Part shown: piece after piece, positions 1-7,708 of the stretch
Numbering within the stretch: the stretch's first letter is position 1
Layout of the letters: every line of letters begins with the position of its first letter
Assembly: GCA_051892815.1 (NCBI GenBank)
Contig: JBJFGP010000095.1
Location: forward strand, 1-18,023
Direction of reading: 5' to 3'
Origin: JAXFQS01 sp051892815
GTDB lineage: Bacteria; Verrucomicrobiota; Kiritimatiellia; RFP12; DVOR01
DNA length: 18,023 nt
Notes under the pieces: model-generated
Databases searched by the model: none
What the model was told of the DNA's origin: nothing
The model's input: the letters and a program-made list of their open reading frames with translations, nothing else
Program-made: the position numbers and the translations under genes

Positions 1-1388
1 GTTGCTACCTCGGGGATGCTTGGGAACGCACCTATGGAGACGCCGGGTGGCAACCTTTCTCCCAAATCCGCCGCGCCCTGCCCTGGTACTTCCTCGAATA
101 CGACCAAGGCGTCACGACCGGATGGGGCGTCCAAGTCCAGCCCAACGCCCTGGCCTGCTGGCGCCTCTTCCCCGAAGGCCGCGAACTCAATCTCGACCTC
201 CGCGCCGGCGGCGGCCCCCTCCGTCTTGGAACCCGCCGGCTCGACGCCGCCACAATCGTCATCCACCGCGGCCCCCGTGACCAAACCCCTTGGCAGACCG
301 GCCGACAATTCTGCCGCCTGATGTGCCCCCATCCGCGCCTCCCGAAAGAACCCGTCTACGGCTACAACGATTGGTACTGCGCCTACGGCTGCAACACCGC
401 CACCAACTTCCTCGCCGATGCCGCCACCATCCTCGCGTGCGCCAAAGACCTCCCCGTCCGCCCCTACCTCGTCGTCGACGACGGCTGGCAAATCAACGCC
501 CCCCCAATCGTCAAAGCCTCCGGCAGAGGCCCCTGGGAACGCAGCGGCACCGCCTTCGGAATGGCGATGGAAGAGTTCTGCCGCCGCATCGTCGCGCTCG
601 GCGCCAAGCCCGGCCTCTGGTACCGCCCGCTCCACACCTAGCAAGGCTACCCCAAGGATCAATGCCTCCAGGCAAATCCAGACCTCGTAGACCCCTCTTG
701 CCCCCAACTGCTCGAACGCATCCGCCGCGAAACCGCCCGCTTCCGCTCCTGGGGCATACGCCTCATCAAAGCCGACTACCTCACCGCAGACCTCAACAAT
801 CGCGCCTGGGGATTCCGCCTCGACCAGCGCCTCATCCCCGACGACACCTTCCGCTGGCGCGACAACACCCGTACCACCGCCGAAGTCGTCAAGTCAATCT
901 ACCAAGCCATCCGAGACGGCGCCGGAGACGATACCGTGATTATCGGCTGCAACGCCCTCAACCACCTCGCCGCCGGCATCTTCGAACTCCAACGGATTGG
1001 GGACGACACCAGCGGCAAAGAGTGGGAACGGACAAGAAAGATGGGCATCAACACCTTGGCCTTCCGCTCCATCCAAGACCGTACCCTCTTCGCCGCCGAC
1101 GCCGATTGCGTCGGGCTCGTCTCCCAAGGCGACATCCCCTGGTACCTCAACCGCCAATGGCTCCAACTCCTCGCCAACAGCGGCACCCCGCTCTTCATCT
1201 CCTGGAAACGCCAGCTGGCAACCCCCGAAGTCCGAGAAGCCCTTGCGGAAGCCTTCCGCCTAGCCTCGATTCCCCGCCCAACTGCCGAACCCATCGACTG
1301 GTTCCAAACACCGACTCCCCAAGTTTGGCGCTTTGGAAACGAGACCAATCGCTTCAACTGGACCGACGCCCCGAAAGCCCGCCGCTAG
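1..1388 (+). pseudogene. GH36/alpha-galactosidase-like glycoside hydrolase, 5' truncated by the window and interrupted by an in-frame TAG
   Basis: The frame starting at base 3 is open for 212 codons, hits TAG at 639-641, then continues in the same frame to a TAG at 1386-1388. Both halves align with one protein. The first half carries LGDAWERTYGD, YGYNDWY (about residue 119 from the edge) and VVDDGWQ. The second half carries KADY (Asp at 774-776) and RIGDDTSG (about 993-1016). In GH36-type TIM barrels the Lys-x-Asp aspartate is the nucleophile and an aspartate in the later GDD segment is the likely acid/base. All catalytic residues therefore lie beyond the stop, and the upstream piece alone cannot be active. 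TAG also ends rpsR and skp here, so amber recoding is unlikely. The break is a nonsense mutation or a sequencing error. The substrate is unknown; alpha-galactoside cleavage is inferred from the family only. Confidence 0.75.
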
Positions 1389-1419
1389 CCCCACTCGAAC
1401 CCCTCCGCCAAGCCAATCC

Positions 1420-1444
1420 CTTCCGCCAAATCTAGTTGCGGAAG
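1420..1444. terminator. Hairpin between convergent genes, possible bidirectional terminator
   Basis: CTTCCGC (1420-1426) and GCGGAAG (1438-1444) form a perfect 7-bp stem around an 11-nt loop. It lies in the 67-nt gap between the plus-strand hydrolase remnant and the convergent minus-strand gene ending at 1456. There is no clear U-tract on either side, so termination is inferred mainly from position. Confidence 0.35.
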
Positions 1445-1455
1445 CCCGCCATCAA

Positions 1456-2145
1456 TCAGTTGAAAAAGATATAGGTCGGCGACGGCGCGGGCGAAAGATT
1501 GCGCAGTTGAAATGCCGAAAGATAGGCCTTCGCCGTCTTCCCCTTCACATAAAAAGTCTGCGTCTCCCCATCCGCCGTAAACCGCCCCACCACATGCGAG
1601 CCAACCCCGCCCGAAGTCCCCGAAGCGGCATGGCTATGCGCCAAAGTCACCGCCGAAGTCATCCCGTTATTGTCCGCAATAAGAGTGCTGCGAGATGGCG
1701 CATCCGTGTCGTACGAGTTGTTGACCCACAGCTGGACCAAATACTCATTCCCCGGCGTCAGATTGGAGAAAGTCAGCGTCCCGATACCCGTTGAACCGCC
1801 CGTGCAAAGCGCATATCTGAGAATCGCTTGATAGGCTTCCGGCAGGGTCGAGAAGGGCGCGACACCCTTATAGGCAACCGAGAGAGATGTCGCGAAAGAG
1901 CCACCCTTTGTCACCCCCTCAGGCAAGAGCGAGAGAGAGGCAACAACAGAGAACACAACCCCGTTCAAGGTTGATTCCCCCTTGCTGCCTGCAAACCCGA
2001 CGGCAACGACCTTCCGCCCCTCAGTCACCACATCCGACGCGCCGGAGATTGTCTGAACAGCCTCCCACGAGACCGTTGCCGCCCAACCCGCCGATACGGC
2101 AAAGAGGAGTGAAACCAACCCGGCGAAACGCACGAAAGACCCCAT
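1456..2145 (-). CDS. Small secreted beta-rich protein of unknown function
   Basis: This encodes 229 residues. The N-terminus is a typical Sec signal peptide (a basic residue, a hydrophobic stretch, then AGWA with probable cleavage near residue 22). The mature part is rich in Gly, Ser, Thr and Val and looks like a beta-sandwich. It has a segment of the form V-T-E-G-R-K-V-V-A-V followed by LNGVVFS, a pattern I associate with secreted proteins of Verrucomicrobiota and Planctomycetota, plus a GNEYLVQLWVNN strand. Function is unknown; carbohydrate or surface binding is only a guess. The start codon lies one base after the hisI-like stop, so translation is probably coupled. I see no Shine-Dalgarno sequence. 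The C-terminus ends in SPTYIFFN, with no recognised anchor. Confidence 0.7.
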   Translation of the reverse strand: MGSFVRFAGLVSLLFAVSAGWAATVSWEAVQTISGASDVVTEGRKVVAVGFAGSKGESTLNGVVFSVVASLSLLPEGVTKGGSFATSLSVAYKGVAPFSTLPEAYQAILRYALCTGGSTGIGTLTFSNLTPGNEYLVQLWVNNSYDTDAPSRSTLIADNNGMTSAVTLAHSHAASGTSGGVGSHVVGRFTADGETQTFYVKGKTAKAYLSAFQLRNLSPAPSPTYIFFN

Positions 2146-2146
2146 T

Positions 2147-2569
2147 TTACGGATCGAGATTCGTCAACGCCTGCGTCTCGAAATCAATCCGCCGATAGTA
2201 GCAGTTTCGCGGTTGACCCGCCTTGTTCTTCGTGTGGCAGATGCCACCGCGCCGTGGGCGGACAATGTAGAGCAGGGAGTTCTGCTCGCAATTCACCCGG
2301 GCCTCCAGCAGGTCGAAAGTCTCCCCCGAAGTCTTTCCCTTTTCCCAGAGACAGTGGCGAGAGGTGCTCCACAGCACCAGCATCCGCTCGCGGAACGCCT
2401 GCTCCATCGCCTGGCGGTTGGTGTAGGCCACCAAAATGACCTCCTTTGTATCGGCATTCTGAACCGCCACAGGAATCACGTGGTCGCCGTCCTGCAGAAT
2501 CTGCCCGGCGATCTTTGCGATTTTCGTGAAGTCGAGTTGAAGTTCGTTTGACTCTTCAAGCTGTCCCAT
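2147..2569 (-). CDS. hisI: Phosphoribosyl-AMP cyclohydrolase (HisI) family protein with altered metal-site motif
   Basis: This encodes 140 residues, the usual length for stand-alone HisI, which opens the ring of phosphoribosyl-AMP in histidine synthesis. Family landmarks are clear: VIPVAVQNADTKEVILVAY (about 31-49), LWSTSRHCLWEKGKTSGET (about 66-84), the segment around Cys94, CHT at 111-113 and CYYR at 123-126. The three conserved cysteines that bind zinc are present. The motif normally read D-C-D-x-D, whose aspartates bind magnesium, is N-C-E-Q-N here (93-97), and the CH-to-C loop is longer than usual. The gene sits 2 nt after skp and 1 nt before the secreted-protein gene, with no other his genes in view. 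It may be an active variant or a repurposed paralogue; the family call is firm, the reaction is not. Confidence 0.75.
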   Translation of the reverse strand: MGQLEESNELQLDFTKIAKIAGQILQDGDHVIPVAVQNADTKEVILVAYTNRQAMEQAFRERMLVLWSTSRHCLWEKGKTSGETFDLLEARVNCEQNSLLYIVRPRRGGICHTKNKAGQPRNCYYRRIDFETQALTNLDP

Positions 2570-2571
2570 AT

Positions 2572-3159
2572 CTACTTCTCTTTCCGGGCATCCGCCTTGG
2601 CGTTGAGTTTCTTCGCCAGTTCCTTGCGCTTGGCCGGGTCAATGCCCATCTTGACCAGGATTGCATCCGTCACATCGACTGTCGACGAGTAATAGGGAAG
2701 GACATTCGCCGCGAAAATCATATCGTAGCCGTTGTCCTTGGCGTAGGCGGTGATGATCTCGCGGAGTTTGTCGGTCGTGCGCTTGACCATAGTCGACTCC
2801 GTCTCCGCCAGTTCCCTTTGGCGCTGGGCACGTTTCTGGCGGAATTCGTTGTCCGCCTCGATTAGGGCACGCTGACGGGTCTGGGCATCAGCCTTGGCCT
2901 TGGCGCGCTGCTTGTCCGAGAGCGAGGGGTTTTCGTAGGCCTCCACCGCCTTCTCGAAAGCCGCGTTCAACTCTTTGAGCTGGGCCTTTCCCTTCTCCTG
3001 CTCGGCTTCGAGGCGTTCGACCATCTCCTTCATGAGCGCTTCATCCGCCACCGTGTTCGGATGGAGCCGCAGCAGAATGTCCATTTCAACCACACCGAGT
3101 TTCCCGGCGGATACGGCCCCGGCGGCCAATAGCGTCAAAGCCAGCAACAGATGTTTCAT
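2572..3159 (-). CDS. skp: Skp/OmpH-family periplasmic chaperone
   Basis: This encodes 195 residues. It has a signal peptide (MKHLLLALTLLAAGAVSA, cleavage near residue 18), a GKLGVVEMD strand typical of the OmpH start, then a long charged alpha-helical region rich in Glu, Lys, Ala and Gln (about 40-150), as expected for the coiled-coil arms of the Skp trimer. A short C-terminal beta/alpha part follows. Skp holds unfolded outer-membrane proteins in the periplasm for delivery to BamA, and bamA lies immediately upstream. A TTG at 3177 would add six residues, but ATG at 3159 is preferred: GAGAAAGG lies 8 nt before it and it yields a clean signal peptide. The gene ends in TAG. Confidence 0.85.
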   Translation of the reverse strand: MKHLLLALTLLAAGAVSAGKLGVVEMDILLRLHPNTVADEALMKEMVERLEAEQEKGKAQLKELNAAFEKAVEAYENPSLSDKQRAKAKADAQTRQRALIEADNEFRQKRAQRQRELAETESTMVKRTTDKLREIITAYAKDNGYDMIFAANVLPYYSSTVDVTDAILVKMGIDPAKRKELAKKLNAKADARKEK

Positions 3160-3167
3160 AACAGTAG

Positions 3168-3175
3168 CCTTTCTC
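3168..3175 (-). promoter_or_regulatory. Shine-Dalgarno supporting the skp start at 3159
   Basis: GAGAAAGG on the minus strand sits 8 nt before the ATG at 3159, just after the bamA stop. It favours this start over the TTG at 3177. Confidence 0.55.
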
Positions 3176-3179
3176 AAAA

Positions 3180-5498
3180 TCAGTCGAAGCCAATCCAGAA
3201 GGAGAAGACCTCCTCCTCCGAGTCGTCGGGATTGCTGTAGGGGACAGCCACATCGAGGCGAATCGGGAAGCCGGGAATGTCGATGCGCAGACCGCAGCCG
3301 ACCGTCGCATAGATGTTGTCGAAGTCGGGATCCCCGAAGTCGGCGCCCAGGCAGCCAATGTCCGTGAAGATGGCGAAGCGCACGGCTTCGAAGAGCGGAA
3401 TGGTGTACTCAAGCGTCGCCACGGCCATCGTTTGGCCGCCATAGGGATCGTCGGTCTTGCGCCCGTCGCCGTTGTAGAGTTTGGGGCCGAGGCCGCGGTA
3501 TTCGAAGCCGCGCACCGTACGGCCGCCGCCGATGAAGTAGCGGGCGTGGAGGGGAACCTCGTCGGTGGAGCCGTAGGCGTCGACGGTTTCATAACGCAGG
3601 CGCCACATCAGGACGGTTTTGAAGGGGCAGGTCACCCAGTGGGTGTAGTTGACTCCGAGCGCGTAGGTGTTCCACTCGGAACCGGTGACATCGCCCTGGC
3701 CTTCGGCAAAGATGTTGATGCGGTAGCCGGCGGTCGGGACGAAGGCGCGGTTGCGGCGGTCAAGGTGCCAGTAGATGCGCGAGCGGCTGGAGAGACCCTT
3801 GTCGTCGCTGGTGCCGTAGGCGAAGGGCTTGTTCTGGTCGCGGTCGAGGAAGTAGGGCCCGTCGTCCTCGTCGTCGTAGTCGATGTATTCGAGCGTGTGC
3901 ATCAGCCCGAGGCGTCCGAGCGCGATGGGGTAGGAGATGCCCACGCCGCCACCGGTGCGAATCTCATCGTACTGGTCGAACCAGCGCATGCGACGATAGA
4001 GTTCGACATTCAGCGCCAGGGGGCGGTTGAAGAGCCAAGGCTCGGTCCATTGGGTTTCGACAGTCTGGCGGCGGTTGCCGTATTCGACGCCCAGTCGCGC
4101 CTTCTGCCCGCCGCCGGTGAAGTTGGGCCAGTTGAAGAGGTCGAAGTTGGACTGGCGAATCTCGAAGTAGCCCACAACGCTGTCAATGCTGGAAAAGCCG
4201 ACGCCGATCATAAAGTTGCCGGTGCGCTGCTCTTCGACATCGAAGACGAGGTCTCGCTCGCCCTTCTCGCCGGTGGGGACATAGTAGTGCCGGACGGTGG
4301 AGAAGTAGTTGAGGTTTTTGAGGCGGTTCTCACTCCGTTCGGCGAGCACATCGTTGGCGACAAGTCCGGGGATGACGAGCAGTTCGCGGCGGAGGACTTT
4401 GTCTTTGGTCTTGGTATTGCCGCGCAGGACGATGTTGCGGATAGTGACCTGTTCGCTCTCTTGGACGGTGAAGAGCAGGGCGACGCGGTTGGTTGCGCCT
4501 TCGACGGCTTCATAGTCGGTGCGGACTTGGGTCTCGACATAGCCGCGGGCGGCGTAGAAGTCGCGGATGGTCTTGGCGGCTGCGTCGACGGTGGTGCTGG
4601 AGGCGAGCTGACCTTGGGCGAGGCTGAGGGCTTCGGTGACTTGGGTTTCGGGGAAGAGTTCGACGCCTTCGACGGCCACGGAGTCGATGGTGTAGCAGGG
4701 GCCTTCAACAATGTCGTAGTAGATGGAGGCGTGGTCTGCGTCGACTTGCTCAAGGCGGGCTTCGCCGACAGTGGCGTCGAGGTAGCCTTGCTGGCGGTAG
4801 AGGTTGGCGATTTCCACGCGGGCGTCGTCGAGTTCCTGTTCGGAGACCGGGGTGTCGGCAAACCAGCCGCGCGGATCCCACCAGGGACGGCTGCCGAATG
4901 TCGCGCGGAGGGTCTTGGAGTCGATGTGTTCGTTGCCGGTGAACTCGTAGGACTTGTGTTTGGCGCGGGGCCCTTCTTCGATGGTGAAGGAGACGCCGGC
5001 GATGCCGTTGGTTGGGTCGACATCCGTCATTGCCACGCCGATGCGCGGGAAGGGGAAGTATTTCTTGACATACTCCTTGCGGATAGTTGCGGCCTTGTCG
5101 GCAAGAACCAGTTCATCGATGGGATCGCCGTCCTTGAGGTCAGCGAATTTGGCGATTTTGCTCTCGGAGAAGTAGTCGCAACCTTGGATGGCGAGGGGCC
5201 CTTGGAAGCGGTAGCGGCGCTTGACTTTGTAGGTGACTTCGACGCCGTTGGGGGTGGGCAGGACATCGACCGAGGCGTAGGAGAATCGCCCGGTGTCGAG
5301 GAGGGCCCGGACATCCTTGGAGAGCGCGGTCTGGGAGACTTCCTGCCCTTGCTGGACATTGCAGTAGGAGATGACATCGGAGACATCGGCCTGGAAGCCG
5401 TCGATGGCCTGGACGGTGACCTTGGAGACGGTCTTTTCGTCTGCCCGGAGCACCCCCGCAATCAGGAGGGGCAGGATGAGGAAGAGGGACTTTTTCAT
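3180..5498 (-). CDS. bamA: Outer-membrane protein assembly factor BamA (Omp85)
   Basis: This encodes 772 residues. It has a signal peptide (MKKSLFLILPLLIAGVLRA), then a series of POTRA-type domains to roughly residue 420 (for example YRFQGPLAI and ITIRNIVLRGNTKTKDKVLRRE-like strands), then a 16-strand-type barrel starting near FMIGVGFSS. The diagnostic loop-6 motif VRGF is at about 662-665, preceded by ARYFIGGGRT. BamA folds and inserts beta-barrel proteins into the outer membrane; skp follows directly, so the two likely form one assembly module. The ATG is 12 nt after the dnaB stop and has no obvious Shine-Dalgarno. The last residues are FSFWIGFD: the terminal aromatic expected of a barrel beta-signal is penultimate, followed by Asp. 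Confidence 0.95.
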   Translation of the reverse strand: MKKSLFLILPLLIAGVLRADEKTVSKVTVQAIDGFQADVSDVISYCNVQQGQEVSQTALSKDVRALLDTGRFSYASVDVLPTPNGVEVTYKVKRRYRFQGPLAIQGCDYFSESKIAKFADLKDGDPIDELVLADKAATIRKEYVKKYFPFPRIGVAMTDVDPTNGIAGVSFTIEEGPRAKHKSYEFTGNEHIDSKTLRATFGSRPWWDPRGWFADTPVSEQELDDARVEIANLYRQQGYLDATVGEARLEQVDADHASIYYDIVEGPCYTIDSVAVEGVELFPETQVTEALSLAQGQLASSTTVDAAAKTIRDFYAARGYVETQVRTDYEAVEGATNRVALLFTVQESEQVTIRNIVLRGNTKTKDKVLRRELLVIPGLVANDVLAERSENRLKNLNYFSTVRHYYVPTGEKGERDLVFDVEEQRTGNFMIGVGFSSIDSVVGYFEIRQSNFDLFNWPNFTGGGQKARLGVEYGNRRQTVETQWTEPWLFNRPLALNVELYRRMRWFDQYDEIRTGGGVGISYPIALGRLGLMHTLEYIDYDDEDDGPYFLDRDQNKPFAYGTSDDKGLSSRSRIYWHLDRRNRAFVPTAGYRINIFAEGQGDVTGSEWNTYALGVNYTHWVTCPFKTVLMWRLRYETVDAYGSTDEVPLHARYFIGGGRTVRGFEYRGLGPKLYNGDGRKTDDPYGGQTMAVATLEYTIPLFEAVRFAIFTDIGCLGADFGDPDFDNIYATVGCGLRIDIPGFPIRLDVAVPYSNPDDSEEEVFSFWIGFD

Positions 5499-5510
5499 AG
5501 TGGGAATGGA

Positions 5511-6944
5511 TTAGCCAGCCACAGGGTCGTGGCGATCGGAGAATCGGGTGAATTCGCCGTTGAAGTTGAGCCGGACCTCGCCGGTCTGGCCGTTGCGCTG
5601 TTTGGCGACATCGACAATGGCGAGGTCTTTATCCTCGTAGCCGTCGCTGCCGGGGTATTTGCAGGGGCGGCGGAGCATCAACACGACATCGGCATCCTGC
5701 TCAATGGCGCCGGAGTCGCGCAGATCGGAAAGTTTCGGAATGGCGTTCTTGTCGCCGTGCTGCTCGGTGTTGCGGCTGAGCTGGGAGAGCACGAGCACGG
5801 GAATGTCGAGTTCCTTGGCCATCGCCTTGATGTTGCTGGAGACCTTGGAGACCTCAATCTGGCGGCCCTGTTTGGCGTACTCGCGGTGGCTCAAAAGCTG
5901 CAGATAGTCAATCACGAGCAGCTCGATATGATGCTGCTTCTTCATCCGCCGGGCCCGCGCGCGCAAATCCATCACATCCAAATCGGAGGCATCGTCGACA
6001 AAGATGGGCGCCTTTCCGATGATGCTCGCCCCCGTTGTCAGCCGCCGGATAATCTCCTGCGGATCGATTGCCCGCCCCCCGAGGCTGTTCATAGGAATCC
6101 CCGAGACCCCAGCCAACATACGCTTGGCCAGCGATTGTTGGTTCATCTCGCAGCTAAAGACGCCTACCGGATGGGGCCCAGCGTACGCACCAGGGAACGG
6201 CTCATTGTCAATCCGCCGCCCGAGCGCTACGCATTCGGCAATGTTCATCGCCAAAGAGGTTTTCCCCTGGGACGGGCGCGCCGCCAGCACAATCATCTCC
6301 TGCTTGCGCAACCCGTGAATCATCCGGTCGAGGTTCGCCAGCCCGCACGGAAGCCCCGTCAACCCGCCATCGGGATTCCGCAACTGCTGCTCAATCTGCG
6401 AAACCGTCAACTCGATGGAACTCTTCCACGAGCAGTCACGCCCCGAAGAAGTCCCGTTCAAATCCAAAAACCGCTGTTCCGCCCACCCCAGAATCACATC
6501 CACGCTCTCCGCCCCCGCGTAGCAGCGCTCCTGCGTCTCCGACGCCGCCAGCAGAATCTGCCGCAGCAAAAACTTCTGGTAGACAATGTCCCGGTAGTAC
6601 TGCGCGTGCGCCGCCGTCGGCGTCGCGCGCATCACCTCTTCGAGAAAAGGGATTCCCCCCACACGCTCCAAATCCCCCCCGACCTGCAGATGCTGCGCCA
6701 GCGTAATCGCGTCAATCGCCTTGAGCGAATTGGCCATCTCCGTCATCGCCCGGAAGACAACCTGATGCGCCGGATCGTAGAAAACCTCCGGCGTCATCCG
6801 CATCGAAAGGCAGAGGTCCATCACCCTCGTGGAATCGAGGAGGATGGACCCCAAAAGACCGCGCTCGGCATTGAGATCCTGCGGCGGAGTCCGCAAGACA
6901 GACTCCCCGGCAGGAACCTCGCTCTTCTTCGCCTTGCGCGGCAT
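5511..6944 (-). CDS. dnaB: Replicative DNA helicase DnaB
   Basis: This encodes 477 residues. The DnaB N-terminal helical domain (about 22-125) is followed by a linker and the RecA-like ATPase domain. Walker A is ARPSQGKTS (222-230), Walker B is LLVIDYLQL (about 342-350), with LSQLSRNTE and DLRDSGAIEQDADVV following and the nucleotide-sensing KQRNGQTG near the C-terminus. DnaB is the hexameric ring helicase that unwinds DNA ahead of the replisome. A short insertion (about 243-258, containing EPFPGAYAGPHP) lies between the helix after Walker A and the VGVFSCEM strand, where the family usually has a few residues. The gene starts 18 nt after the rplI stop, the usual order. Base composition changes sharply inside the gene near base 5930. 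Confidence 0.95.
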   Translation of the reverse strand: MPRKAKKSEVPAGESVLRTPPQDLNAERGLLGSILLDSTRVMDLCLSMRMTPEVFYDPAHQVVFRAMTEMANSLKAIDAITLAQHLQVGGDLERVGGIPFLEEVMRATPTAAHAQYYRDIVYQKFLLRQILLAASETQERCYAGAESVDVILGWAEQRFLDLNGTSSGRDCSWKSSIELTVSQIEQQLRNPDGGLTGLPCGLANLDRMIHGLRKQEMIVLAARPSQGKTSLAMNIAECVALGRRIDNEPFPGAYAGPHPVGVFSCEMNQQSLAKRMLAGVSGIPMNSLGGRAIDPQEIIRRLTTGASIIGKAPIFVDDASDLDVMDLRARARRMKKQHHIELLVIDYLQLLSHREYAKQGRQIEVSKVSSNIKAMAKELDIPVLVLSQLSRNTEQHGDKNAIPKLSDLRDSGAIEQDADVVLMLRRPCKYPGSDGYEDKDLAIVDVAKQRNGQTGEVRLNFNGEFTRFSDRHDPVAG

Positions 6945-6962
6945 GTGCGGCGTGCGCCCGGA

Positions 6963-7415
6963 TTAGGACTCCGCCACAACCCAGACCTTGACCGTCGCCT
7001 CGACCTCGGGGAAGATCTTGATCACGACATCCGTGTCGCCCGTCTCCTTGATCGGCTCGGCCAACTGGACCTGCGAAGCCGCCACGTCAACCTTCTCCTC
7101 GGCCAGCGCCGCCACAATCTCGGCAACGCCCACCGAACCGTAGAGCTTCGTCCCGTCCGTCGTGCGCGCCCGGATTGTCACCGCCTTGCCCGAAAGCTTC
7201 GCGGCCTTCTCCGTCGCCTCGGCCTTGCGCTGGCGTGCCAGCTCCTCGCGCTCCTTGCGGAGCTTTTCGAGCTTGCGCAACGCATTCTTCGTCACCGGCT
7301 CGGCCAGCCCATGCGGGAAGAGATAGTTCCGCGCATAGCCGTCCTTGACGGTCTTCACGTCGCCCGCCAGCCCCAAGTGCTGGACATCGTTCATCAGGAG
7401 GACTTCAATAGCCAT
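6963..7415 (-). CDS. rplI: 50S ribosomal protein L9 (bL9)
   Basis: This encodes 150 residues, the normal bL9 length. The N-terminal RNA-binding domain has the signature VKDGYARNYLFPHGLA (about 23-38). It is followed by a long charged connecting helix (KLEKLRKEREELARQRKAEA) and a C-terminal alpha/beta domain containing LYGSVG. It binds 23S rRNA near the L1 stalk base and supports reading-frame fidelity. The start is supported by AAAGGA about 9 nt upstream, in the 21-nt gap after rpsR. It lies between rpsR and dnaB as in many bacteria. Confidence 0.95.
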   Translation of the reverse strand: MAIEVLLMNDVQHLGLAGDVKTVKDGYARNYLFPHGLAEPVTKNALRKLEKLRKEREELARQRKAEATEKAAKLSGKAVTIRARTTDGTKLYGSVGVAEIVAALAEEKVDVAASQVQLAEPIKETGDTDVVIKIFPEVEATVKVWVVAES

Positions 7416-7436
7416 GATGGTGAATCCTTTCGGTGA

Positions 7437-7682
7437 CTAGGCCAACAGACCCATGTTGCGGGCGCGGCGGACGCCCTTCTTGATCTGCCGCTGCTGATGC
7501 GCCGTCACGCCCGAGACGCGAGCCGGAACAATCTTGCCGAAGTCCGTCACGAAACGGCGCAGAAACTCGATGTCGTTGATGTCGACCAACTCGTTGGTCT
7601 GCATCGCCGGAGCGCGCTTCTGCGACTGGTCATTGCGGCGGGGACGGCGCTTGGCGCCTTTGTCGTTCTTCTTGAAAGCCAT
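7437..7682 (-). CDS. rpsR: 30S ribosomal protein S18 (bS18)
   Basis: This encodes 81 residues with a basic, disordered N-terminus (KRRPRRNDQSQKR). The S18 core follows: DINDIEFLRRFVTDFGKIVPARVSGVTA, then HQQRQIKKGVRRARNMGLL. S18 pairs with S6 on the 30S platform, and rpsF lies two genes upstream with ssb between. The stop is TAG, which shows that TAG acts as an ordinary terminator in this genome. An AG-rich segment (AAGAGAAAGAG) precedes the start. I see no zinc-binding cysteines, so this is a cysteine-free form. Confidence 0.93.
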   Translation of the reverse strand: MAFKKNDKGAKRRPRRNDQSQKRAPAMQTNELVDINDIEFLRRFVTDFGKIVPARVSGVTAHQQRQIKKGVRRARNMGLLA

Positions 7683-7708
7683 TTTCTACACTCTTTCTCT
7701 TGGATAAC

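Noticed and set aside
639..641. TAG recoded as an amino acid in this genome
   Set aside because: TAG terminates rpsR and skp at positions that match the family lengths, so it works as a stop here.
290..1435. A 381-codon plus-strand frame overlapping the hydrolase remnant
   Set aside because: Almost entirely Arg/Pro/Leu/His. The overlapping frame shows conserved GH36-like motifs, so this is a shadow.
3432..7436. A 1334-codon open frame on the plus strand opposite bamA, dnaB and rplI
   Set aside because: It is antisense to three well-identified genes, its translation is low-complexity (runs of Val, Gly, Asp, Ala, then Arg/Pro/His), and it matches no family. It results from high GC and codon bias.
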